DNA of 60,777 nt from the NCBI RefSeq assembly GCF_014212015.1, contig NZ_JACJVN010000001.1, positions 1 through 60,777 of the forward strand, written 5' to 3'. The translations under genes and the position numbers were made by a program. Positions 16,205 to 23,601 of this stretch are shown here, in pieces. Numbering within the stretch: the stretch's first letter is position 1; every line of letters starts with the position of its first letter. The DNA comes from Cohnella lubricantis (GTDB lineage Bacteria; Bacillota; Bacilli; Paenibacillales; Paenibacillaceae). The notes below the pieces were generated by a model. That model saw only the letters and a program-made list of their open reading frames with translations. It was not told the DNA's origin and did not search any database.

Positions 16205-17875
16205 TTAGTTGCGTTCCGGCGGCCGCTTCTCCGGCGTCTCCAGATCCGACAACTCCTTCTTGCCCTGCTTCAGGTTTGGTTCAAGGTACTTGTCGACGTT
16301 CGCCTGCAGCTCGTTCAAGTATTGCTCTGTCGTAATGTCGCCGGCGAAGAAGCGCTGCACGCTGCCGACCCAGTCCTGAACGGAAGGCTGATAACCGTCG
16401 ATACCGCGGGACAATACGTTGCCCGGCGTTTGATAGCCTTCGGTATTGCCGATCGGCTCGAAGTCGGCGAACGCCTTCGTCATCTCATCCGGAAGGACAA
16501 TGTCCTTCAGTGCAGGCGCGCCCGATAGGGAGGCGTCGTCGCTGTCTTGGATGGCTTGCGCATATACTTTGTAACCTTCAGGACTCGTCAGATACATCAT
16601 GAAGTCCATATCGAGCGCATTCTGTTCCGCATCCTTGGCGACGAAGCCGTAGAAGCCGATCGGGATTTGAATCGTACGAGCCGGAGCCAGAACGCCTTCG
16701 CCTTCCATCGAAGGCATATTGAAGAATCCGTATTCGAACGGCTGAACGCCGCCGGTTGCGCCAGTCTTCGTCTCATCCTCGAAGTCCTTCGGCAGCTGCC
16801 AGTAAGAAGCCGGCGTTCCCATCATCGTGGCCGCCTTGCCCGTCAAGAACAATTGATAGGCTTGATCTTCCTTGACGCCGAAGAAGCCGTCTTCCGTATA
16901 CGAGAATAACTTCTTCAGATTCTCGGCATATGCTGCCCACGAGGGGTTACCCGCGATCTTGAATGGGCCGACTTTCTCTTGGACCGCTTTCCAGAATCGC
17001 AGCTCGTTCTTGGTGACATTGCTGTTCGCATCATTGTACGGATCCGACAGATCGTACTTCCAATTGTCGTCGATCTCGGGCAGATAAGTATAATCCTGCG
17101 GCTGTGAACGACTGATATTGATATAGTCGCGGAAATATTGGTCGGCATAGATCCGAACCAGCCAACCGGCCTGACCGCTCCACATCGAATTCGCATCTCC
17201 GCCGATCGCCAGCGGCACATATCCGGCCGCCTTGATCTTCTCGAAGTCGGCCGTCAGCTCGTTGAAGGTCTTCGGCGGTTCGGTGATGCCGGCCTTATTG
17301 AAGATCTCCTTGTTATAGGTCCAAACGATCTGCACCGACTCAAAGTTCAGATTATAAAGGTGATCCTCCGCCGCGACGCCGTCAAGGTTGATTCCCATCG
17401 CGGCCAGATCGAGCGAATCCTTCCATGGCTTGCCCGTATACGGGTTCGTCTGGTCGAAGTACGGGTAGTAGTCGACGAACTTCTTGTCGGCCGCCAAATT
17501 CGCCACTTCGTTGTTGATCACCAGATCGGCATCCGGCGTGCCCGCCGCGAATTGAGCTGTCAGCCATTCCTTATAGCCTTCCGCCGGCTTGTTATCCACC
17601 GTCACCTTCACGCCGGGGTTCTTCGCCATGTAAGCTTGCGCGACCGTGTTCCAGACGGAGGATGACATATTCGATAAGGCGATGTTGATCGTTCCTTGCA
17701 GGGCAGGCGCTGTCTCGGATGGACTTGCGGATGGACTTGCGGATGGACTCGCTTCCGCCGATGCGGACGGGCTGGAGTTGGACGCCGCCGGCTCATTATT
17801 GTTGCTGCAAGCGGCTAATACAGATGATGCTGTCAATAAGCCAATTAACATTGCCGAGCTTTTGCGGATTTTCAT
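16205..17875 (-). CDS. Sugar ABC transporter substrate-binding lipoprotein
   Basis: A 556-residue extracellular lipoprotein that captures oligosaccharide for the adjacent permeases. A signal peptide ends in the lipobox LAAC (Cys22), followed by a Ser/Ala/Pro linker rich in SASPSAS-type repeats (about 30-58). The remainder has the family-1 binding-protein fold with NPGVKVTVDNKP, TWYNKEIF-like VWTYNKEIFNKAGI and GKAATMMGTPASYW. It is first in the operon. Its promoter carries the AAGTATACTT-type operator and a cre-like site follows. The substrate is not identifiable; the GH78 neighbour suggests rhamnose-containing oligosaccharides. Confidence 0.92.
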   Translation of the reverse strand: MKIRKSSAMLIGLLTASSVLAACSNNNEPAASNSSPSASAEASPSASPSASPSETAPALQGTINIALSNMSSSVWNTVAQAYMAKNPGVKVTVDNKPAEGYKEWLTAQFAAGTPDADLVINNEVANLAADKKFVDYYPYFDQTNPYTGKPWKDSLDLAAMGINLDGVAAEDHLYNLNFESVQIVWTYNKEIFNKAGITEPPKTFNELTADFEKIKAAGYVPLAIGGDANSMWSGQAGWLVRIYADQYFRDYINISRSQPQDYTYLPEIDDNWKYDLSDPYNDANSNVTKNELRFWKAVQEKVGPFKIAGNPSWAAYAENLKKLFSYTEDGFFGVKEDQAYQLFLTGKAATMMGTPASYWQLPKDFEDETKTGATGGVQPFEYGFFNMPSMEGEGVLAPARTIQIPIGFYGFVAKDAEQNALDMDFMMYLTSPEGYKVYAQAIQDSDDASLSGAPALKDIVLPDEMTKAFADFEPIGNTEGYQTPGNVLSRGIDGYQPSVQDWVGSVQRFFAGDITTEQYLNELQANVDKYLEPNLKQGKKELSDLETPEKRPPERN

Positions 17876-17901
17876 TTGAATCTCCCCTCGTTATGTTGTT
17901 A

Positions 17902-17915
17902 TTAAAGCGCTTACT
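17902..17915 (-). promoter_or_regulatory. cre-like (CcpA) site before the binding-protein gene
   Basis: TTAAAGCGCTTACT matches the cre consensus TGWAANCGNTNWCA except at two positions. It lies between the promoter and the start codon at 17875, suited to roadblock repression. Confidence 0.5.
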
Positions 17916-17948
17916 TCCTTCTGTTAAAAAAAATCTCTGAGCAGTCAA

Positions 17949-18023
17949 CATACTAAAGTATGCCTTTTGTTAATTTGTATACTTTAATGTCTAAAGTATA
18001 CTGTATATAACGGACTCTCGCAA
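17949..18023 (-). promoter_or_regulatory. Promoter with GntR/LacI-type operators for the binding-protein operon
   Basis: On the minus strand a -35 box TTGCGA (18018-18023), 17-bp spacer and -10 box TATACT (17995-18000) are visible. The -10 box lies inside a perfect palindrome GTATACTTTA-N5-TAAAGTATAC (17977-18001). A second partial site, CATACTAAAGTATG, is at 17949-17962. The arrangement matches the regulator's own promoter at 19249-19280. Confidence 0.75.
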
Positions 18024-18057
18024 TCCTTTTTTCAATCGAGCGCTTGGATATAGCTAA

Positions 18058-18082
18058 AGGCTGTCGTACTGCTCGACAGCCT
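18058..18082 (-). terminator. Terminator of the GntR/LacI-type regulator gene
   Basis: AGGCTGTCG-N7-CGACAGCCT forms a 9-bp stem 40 bp after the stop codon. On the minus strand TTAGCT follows. The T-tract is short. Confidence 0.6.
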
Positions 18083-18121
18083 CTCCGCTCCAACCCTGCT
18101 CTATTTGTCTATAACAGAAGC

Positions 18122-19225
18122 CTATCTTGGCGCAGGCCCTGTGCTCTCCCGATGAATCAGCGTGGGCACGACCTCATCCTTGAGCAGTTGACCGTCCCCA
18201 TCCTTCAACTCGAACAGCAAGATCTCGGCTGCCCGTTCCCCAAGCTTCCTCGTATTCTGGCTTACCGTCGAGAGCGAAGGATACGTATATTGGCTTACCT
18301 TGACATCGTCATACCCCATGACGCTGACGTCCTCCGGTATCTTCATGCCCAAGCTCCGGGCCGCCTCCATTGCCCCGATCGCCTTGTAGTCGCTCGTAGC
18401 GAAGATCGCTGTCGGCGGATCCTCAAGGGCCATCAGCTTCTTGAACCCTTCGAAGCCCATCTCAAGCCGTTCGCCTTCCCCGCTCATGATCGCGATCAGA
18501 TTCGGATCGAAAGCGATCTGATGCTGGGACAGCGCAAGCCGGTAGCCTTGAAGGCGCAGCGTGAACTCCTGGTTGATCTCCAGGATCGAATTGCCGGTGA
18601 TGATGACTCCGATCCGCCGATGGCCTAATGACAGAAGGTGCTGAGTCGCCAGATAGCCGCCCGTCAAGTTGTCCACGATCACGTACGGAATTCCCAGATG
18701 CGGGTAATAGAAATGAACGGTGACCAGCTTCCGGCCTTCCTTCTGCCATGCAGTCAGACGCGACAAGTCGAACGTATCTGCGATCGTGAGCAGAATGATG
18801 CCGGCATCGGGATCCTCAGGCAGCTCATAATGCTGGCCGATGTCCCACAGATGAAAGGCTACGCCGTTCTCTTCGCATACGTCCTTGATCCCGTCGAACA
18901 TCTCGCTGAAGAACGGGTGATTGAAGTTGCTGATCTGGTTCTGATGCGCGAAATAGATCGTGTGAATCGGCTTCGAGCCGGCGGCTGCTCGCATATTCTC
19001 TTGGATGAAGCTGCCCTTGCCGCGAATCCGATAGACGTAACCTTCCTGCACCAGATCAGAGAGGGCGCGGCGGGAGGTAATCTCGCTTGTGTTATATTCT
19101 TTGGCCAGATCGATCTGCGTCGGCAGCGGGTCATGCGGCTTAAGCTCGCCGGACTCGATCTTGCGCTTGATATCATTAACGATATATTGATACATTGGAG
19201 TCTTGTCCATCTTCTCCGTATCCAC
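18122..19225 (-). CDS. GntR-HTH / LacI-sensor transcriptional regulator (AraR-like)
   Basis: A 367-residue repressor. An N-terminal GntR winged helix (about residues 6-75; YQYIVNDIKRKIESGELKPH, then SEITSRRALSDLVQEGYVYR) is joined to a LacI-type periplasmic-binding-like sensor (about 90-360, with GHRRIGVIITGN and SVMGYDDVKVSQYTYPSLST). This architecture is that of AraR. GTG at 19225 has AAGGGG upstream. Its promoter overlaps TTAAGTATACTTTA, and similar sequences stand before three other genes of the locus, so it probably represses itself, the importer, the GH71/99-GH78 pair and the DUF5722 gene until an imported sugar binds. Confidence 0.92.
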   Translation of the reverse strand: MDTEKMDKTPMYQYIVNDIKRKIESGELKPHDPLPTQIDLAKEYNTSEITSRRALSDLVQEGYVYRIRGKGSFIQENMRAAAGSKPIHTIYFAHQNQISNFNHPFFSEMFDGIKDVCEENGVAFHLWDIGQHYELPEDPDAGIILLTIADTFDLSRLTAWQKEGRKLVTVHFYYPHLGIPYVIVDNLTGGYLATQHLLSLGHRRIGVIITGNSILEINQEFTLRLQGYRLALSQHQIAFDPNLIAIMSGEGERLEMGFEGFKKLMALEDPPTAIFATSDYKAIGAMEAARSLGMKIPEDVSVMGYDDVKVSQYTYPSLSTVSQNTRKLGERAAEILLFELKDGDGQLLKDEVVPTLIHRESTGPAPR

Positions 19226-19248
19226 ATGATCACCCCTTCTAGGTTGGC

Positions 19249-19280
19249 TTAAGTATACTTTAGAGCATCCGATTTCGCAA
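19249..19280 (-). promoter_or_regulatory. Promoter and autoregulatory operator of the GntR/LacI-type regulator
   Basis: A -35 box TTGCGA (19275-19280), 17-bp spacer and -10 box TATACT (19252-19257) stand 24 bp before the GTG start. The near-perfect palindrome TTAAGTATACTTTA (19249-19262) covers the -10 box. Confidence 0.75.
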
Positions 19281-19286
19281 GACACA

Positions 19287-19325
19287 AACAAGCGACCCCT
19301 GCCCTCCGGCTTGGCGTCGCTTGTT
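19287..19325 (-). terminator. Terminator of the GH78 gene
   Basis: AACAAGCGAC/GTCGCTTGTT is a perfect 10-bp stem with a 19-nt loop, 30 bp after the GH78 stop. On the minus strand TTGTGTCTTG follows. It separates GH78 from the regulator's promoter. Confidence 0.7.
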
Positions 19326-19355
19326 ATGAAGTCCTATCTCCAGCTCTCCGGCTGC

Positions 19356-21743
19356 TTACAGCCTGGCCTGGGATACGTTCGTCAATCGATCGGCGGGCTG
19401 CATTCGGCCCGTCACGCGAACGCAGCCCTCTTCCTCGGTAACCTCCACGTCCTCCAGACCGACGGTCGTCCAAGACAGTCCGTTCGGCAGCACCGCCTCA
19501 TACCGCAAGCTGCCGTCCTCTCCTCTTCTCCACTCCGAGCGAACGTCCCCGCGCACTGTCGGAACGACGCCTTCCACCCATTCGATCCCCCGGACGGCGA
19601 CGGGCTGCAGGATGACGCCTGCGATTCCGGCCGCCGACATATTCACGCCAAGCAGCTCGCGGCTTAGCAGATACGTGGGGGATGCCCCCCAGCCATGCGA
19701 GAGGCTGACGGGAACCGAATCCTGCAGATAGGTTGGCGTATGGCCCAGATAGGGACTCGGGATCGTCGGGAAGGGCTGCGAAGGATCGAACGTCTCCCAC
19801 CAGGTCGTCGCCCCGCGATCCAGCATCGCTCCCCAGTAGTCGCGGATGAATCGGACCGCCTCCTCCGCATAATGGTAGCGGAACAGGGTCTCAAGCACGA
19901 TATGGTAGAAGAAAGCGCCTCGAATCGGCGGCAGCTTCCCTGCCAAATAATAATCTTCTATGAAGAGCGACACTTCCGGATCGTCCATCACGCCCGACCA
20001 TGCAGCCGCGAAGTTCGTCTGCGCCGTCACACTCGACGACACTCCCTCGTCCGTCATGCAATCGGCATAGACAGCCGATCCCGCCACCCGCAGCAAGGCG
20101 CGGATGGAATTGCGCAGACAGCTCGCTTGGCCGCGAAGCTTCGCCTCGCGCTCGGTCTCGTTCAGTTCCGACGCGATAGCTGCGACCGTGATCAGGAATT
20201 TATAGTAGAAGCAAGAGAGCGCGGTGACGCGATCCTTCCGCTCGATATCCTCCGACCAATCGATGAAGCACCACCAGCCTTCGCGATCCGCTCTTGCGAA
20301 CAGCCCCGATTCATCCTCTTGCGCCGCGAACCACTCCGCCAGCCGAAGCACGCCGGGCCAGAGCTCTTCCAGAAAAGCCCGGTCTCCGCTATAAGCGTAA
20401 TACTCCCATACGCCGAAGAGCCAATGCGCGCAGAAGTCCGGCAGCATGAACGGATTGCGCTGCGGACCGGTCCCCGGAATCGAGCCGTCCTCGTTCTGAA
20501 TGCGCGCTCCCTGCATCAGCGACTTGCGCACAAGGGCCGGATCGTCCGAGATCTGATAGACGACCTTGGCCATAACTACCGCATCCGCCACCCATAATGC
20601 GGCTTCGCGGTAGGGGCAGTCCTCGAAGTGGCTCTGGCTGTTGACCAGCGTCGTATAGCGCCCTGTCTCCCAGATCCGGCTCAACCTCTCATCGCTGCAA
20701 CGGAACGAGGCTTCGCCCGAATACGGATAGTGGACGAATTCGACCTCCAGCCGCCTCACTTGAAGCGGAGCAGGCGTCCCCATCGCCGCAGCCTTCATAA
20801 ACCGGAATGCCCGCCTGCCATAGGAGGTCAAGCGATTAACACCTTGGCGCAGGAGGAAGGTATCCGTTAATGTCATCTCCAGTGACTCTCCGCAGAACAG
20901 CTGAAGCACGCCGCCTTCCTCCGCATACACCTCCAGCCTCGGATAGCCCACGACCTCTGATCCGAAGTCGTACGTGACCTGCGGGAGGCTTCCCGGCACG
21001 GAGGCATCCATCGTCATTTCGCCGGTCGTTCGGGCATCAGCCAGTAAGGCCTCCGGCGAAGACAGGCTTCCCCTATAGGGCTCCGCCGCGATGATAGCAG
21101 CCGGCCGCACCAGCGTACTGCGGAGGAATGGAATCTCGCGAGGCAGAAGACGCGGCCAAGGGGAATCTTGCTGTTCGGCAGCCGCGACCGCTTCGGCCCA
21201 AGGCCAAGACGCGTCGTCGTACGCCGCCGTCTCCCAGCCGTCCTCCTCCGAGGCATCGTAGATCTCCCGGAATCCGCCCCAGAGATGAAGTCGGCTCGCG
21301 CGCTTCCAGCGGTTGGAGCGCCTGCACTTCCAATCGGCTCCGCTGGCTATCGACCGGATCGGGCTTGAGCAGCCGCCGCCATCTCTCCCGTAGAGATCCA
21401 ACTGGCAAATAAGCCCGCCCGGCCCTTGCAATTGCTTCGTCACGATAGCTTCCTCGCCGAAGTTGTTCGCGACGACAGCGAGCACGTTCTTGCCGGCGAT
21501 TAATCGGTCTGCGACTTCATAGACGTCATAAGACATCCAAGCCAGATCGGACGGAGCCGGTCCTCTCCCGATCATGTCTCCGTTCAGATAGAGTTTATAG
21601 GACTGATTGGCTGATATACGAATTTGCGCCCTTCCGGCCAGCTCATCCATGTCGAACGCCTTACGCGCTTCCACGAAGACATCGCTATGTCCAGCTGTCC
21701 CGGCAGCCCATATCCATTGCGCCGTCCAATGATTGCTGTTCAT
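19356..21743 (-). CDS. Alpha-L-rhamnosidase-like glycoside hydrolase (GH78)
   Basis: A 795-residue cytoplasmic enzyme (no signal peptide) predicted to release terminal L-rhamnose from oligosaccharides. N-terminal beta-sandwich domains (WTAQWIWAAG at the start, then FDMDELAGRAQIRISANQSY) precede an (alpha/alpha)6 barrel from about residue 390. The active-site stretch is DCPYREAALWVADA, corresponding to DCPxRDERxGWxGD in typical GH78; the second acidic residue and the Gly are altered, so specificity may differ. Downstream GPQRNPFMLPDF, WWCFIDWSE and PTYLQDSVPVSLSHGWGASP fit the barrel. ATG at 21743 has GGAGG eight bases upstream. It follows the GH71/99-like gene by 55 bp and probably shares its promoter. 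Confidence 0.85.
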   Translation of the reverse strand: MNSNHWTAQWIWAAGTAGHSDVFVEARKAFDMDELAGRAQIRISANQSYKLYLNGDMIGRGPAPSDLAWMSYDVYEVADRLIAGKNVLAVVANNFGEEAIVTKQLQGPGGLICQLDLYGRDGGGCSSPIRSIASGADWKCRRSNRWKRASRLHLWGGFREIYDASEEDGWETAAYDDASWPWAEAVAAAEQQDSPWPRLLPREIPFLRSTLVRPAAIIAAEPYRGSLSSPEALLADARTTGEMTMDASVPGSLPQVTYDFGSEVVGYPRLEVYAEEGGVLQLFCGESLEMTLTDTFLLRQGVNRLTSYGRRAFRFMKAAAMGTPAPLQVRRLEVEFVHYPYSGEASFRCSDERLSRIWETGRYTTLVNSQSHFEDCPYREAALWVADAVVMAKVVYQISDDPALVRKSLMQGARIQNEDGSIPGTGPQRNPFMLPDFCAHWLFGVWEYYAYSGDRAFLEELWPGVLRLAEWFAAQEDESGLFARADREGWWCFIDWSEDIERKDRVTALSCFYYKFLITVAAIASELNETEREAKLRGQASCLRNSIRALLRVAGSAVYADCMTDEGVSSSVTAQTNFAAAWSGVMDDPEVSLFIEDYYLAGKLPPIRGAFFYHIVLETLFRYHYAEEAVRFIRDYWGAMLDRGATTWWETFDPSQPFPTIPSPYLGHTPTYLQDSVPVSLSHGWGASPTYLLSRELLGVNMSAAGIAGVILQPVAVRGIEWVEGVVPTVRGDVRSEWRRGEDGSLRYEAVLPNGLSWTTVGLEDVEVTEEEGCVRVTGRMQPADRLTNVSQARL

Positions 21744-21798
21744 TCCCTTGTCCTCCAAGTGATCGCTATAGCTTACGGAATTGCCTGCGCCGGCCTGG

Positions 21799-23445
21799 TC
21801 ATCGGCGTTCAGCTTCCCGGTACGCATAATTCAGCCTTCCTTCCGGCGCGACATCCCCATACCGGTAGAAATCCATGATATCTCCATCGCTTAACATATG
21901 ATCGGCCCATTTGAACTCGAAGCACAGCGGCTCTCCCGGCCGATCCAGCCCGAGCGCTGCCCTCGGCACAGCGAGCTGCAGCTCGCGCCCGGCGGCAACG
22001 TACCAGATGTCGGCAACTCTCTCCCAGACCCAGCCGCCCGTGCTCCGTTCCAACAAGGTCGTCGAATCGTCGATGACGGAACGGTTCACGATGAAGTCGT
22101 ATCCATGCCAGCCCTTATCGGCCGTGCCGTCCGTATTGATCAGCAGCATCATCCAATGCTTGCCGGTGCAGGGACTTAGCGGCTCACGCGTCCGTGCGTA
22201 GAAGTATATATATCGGTCATCGTGGGCCGCCTTCATCGAGACGAAGTCGTTGCGTCCCGTATCGCTCGTATAGATCAGATCTCCATACCCGCGGTGGCTC
22301 CTAGGCATTGTATCGCCTTCGAAATCGCGAACCTCCGCCGTTATGCCGTCCCATCCGCCGAAGCCGTCCGAGAGGTTCAAGGTTGCGGCCGTGCCGGCTA
22401 ACACCGGAGGCGCCGTCCCCTTGAACCGCCGGATATACTCGATCAACTGCATATAATAGTTGTCGTTATATCCCCCGTTCATCGGTTCGATATCGCGGCT
22501 GAAATTCAGCGTTGCCTGATCGACGAATAACACCGGTCTCTCCGGCACGCCGTCGAACCGCATCGCGATCCATTCGTTCCAGCCCGTAACGAAGACGATC
22601 CGCGGATCCTCCGCAAGCGCGAATTCCCATTGCTCCGCCAGATTGGCCCCGCGATAGATCGCCTCGAGAGAATTCGCCTCCTCCGGATCCGCGCCATCGG
22701 AATAACCTCGGCCCCAATTGCCGCCGTACCCATAGAAGGGAGTATCGCTCATAGCGACGCTCGGATGCTGGGCCACCGATACGCTGATCACTTCCTTCTC
22801 GCCTCTATCGTTGTAGAACACTCGCTGCGGCCGCTCGAATTCAATCCAGGGGAAGCCGTTCGTCCTGGCTGCTTCATTCGGCCACTGATTCAACCGGAAC
22901 GTGAAGAAGGCCCGCTGCTCTTCGCTGCACTCCTCGGGATTGCCGATGATCAGCGGCTTCCCATCCAGTCGGAACCACAGGTGCGGGTAACGGCCTGGCT
23001 TGTAGACGTCTTCGAAGATCTCCCCGACCCGCTTGCCGGAATCCGTGTTCGTGTAGAAGACGAACTGCGGCACTGCGAATCCTTGGGCGCGGATCTCGTC
23101 CATGACGCGGAACAGCTTGTCATAGACATTCTTGTAGGTAGAGGAGTTCGTCGTATCGAACACGAGAAAATCGACGCCGGCGGCCGTAAGCAGCTGCACA
23201 TGTCTGCGAAGCACCCATTCGTCGTCGCTTAAGTAGTAGCCATATAGCGGCTCTCCCCAGAAATGAAAAGCATGGACTGGTCCCCAAGCCGGATGGTTCG
23301 GATCATGCACCGCCTCGGGCCGTTCCGACACAATCTTCGTATTGTCATACGGACCTTCCGTACCATGCTGACCCAGCCATAGAAAATAAAATAGGCCGAC
23401 ATAGCGTTCAGATGAATCCACCCGGCACTCTTCCCCCTTCCGCAT
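21799..23445 (-). CDS. Intracellular GH71/GH99-like TIM-barrel glycosidase with C-terminal CBM9-like domain
   Basis: A 548-residue soluble protein without signal peptide. Residues about 12-345 resemble the GH71/GH99 fold: VGLFYFLWLGQHG, then GVDFLVFDTTNS, PQFVFYTNTDSG, HLWFRLDGKPLIIGN and VTGWNEWIAMRF, where the Glu of WNEW is a likely catalytic or substrate residue. Residues about 370-540 form a beta-rich domain like CBM9 or DOMON families (MMLLINTDG, then GYDFIVNRSV). ATG at 23445 is preferred because GGAGGGG lies six bases upstream; an ATG at 23460 overlaps that site. Exact family and substrate are uncertain. Transcribed with GH78. Confidence 0.7.
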   Translation of the reverse strand: MRKGEECRVDSSERYVGLFYFLWLGQHGTEGPYDNTKIVSERPEAVHDPNHPAWGPVHAFHFWGEPLYGYYLSDDEWVLRRHVQLLTAAGVDFLVFDTTNSSTYKNVYDKLFRVMDEIRAQGFAVPQFVFYTNTDSGKRVGEIFEDVYKPGRYPHLWFRLDGKPLIIGNPEECSEEQRAFFTFRLNQWPNEAARTNGFPWIEFERPQRVFYNDRGEKEVISVSVAQHPSVAMSDTPFYGYGGNWGRGYSDGADPEEANSLEAIYRGANLAEQWEFALAEDPRIVFVTGWNEWIAMRFDGVPERPVLFVDQATLNFSRDIEPMNGGYNDNYYMQLIEYIRRFKGTAPPVLAGTAATLNLSDGFGGWDGITAEVRDFEGDTMPRSHRGYGDLIYTSDTGRNDFVSMKAAHDDRYIYFYARTREPLSPCTGKHWMMLLINTDGTADKGWHGYDFIVNRSVIDDSTTLLERSTGGWVWERVADIWYVAAGRELQLAVPRAALGLDRPGEPLCFEFKWADHMLSDGDIMDFYRYGDVAPEGRLNYAYREAERR

Positions 23446-23474
23446 AGCCAACCCCTCCATCCCCCAGCGACGAC

Positions 23475-23526
23475 TAAAGTATTCTTTGATGTTAACTATA
23501 ATATACTTTATTCATTAGAAGTACAA
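23475..23526 (-). promoter_or_regulatory. Promoter and split operator of the GH71/99-GH78 operon
   Basis: -35 TTGTAC (23521-23526), 17-bp spacer and -10 TATTAT (23498-23503) are visible on the minus strand. Half-sites TAAAGTATAT (23501-23510) and GAATACTTTA (23475-23484) flank the transcription start and match the regulator's operator at 17977 and 19249. Confidence 0.7.
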
Positions 23527-23557
23527 CTAAATATACGATAATGATTCGAAAATAAAA

Positions 23558-23590
23558 GCCGCCCCTGACCATACGCTCGGTCGGGGCAGC
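23558..23590 (-). terminator. Terminator of the DUF5722 glycosidase gene
   Basis: A GC-rich stem (GCTGCCCC-GACC paired with GGTC-AGGGGCGGC, one bulge) is followed on the minus strand by TTTTATTTTCG. It lies 12 bp after the stop codon. Confidence 0.8.
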
Positions 23591-23601
23591 CTCCTCTTGC
23601 T

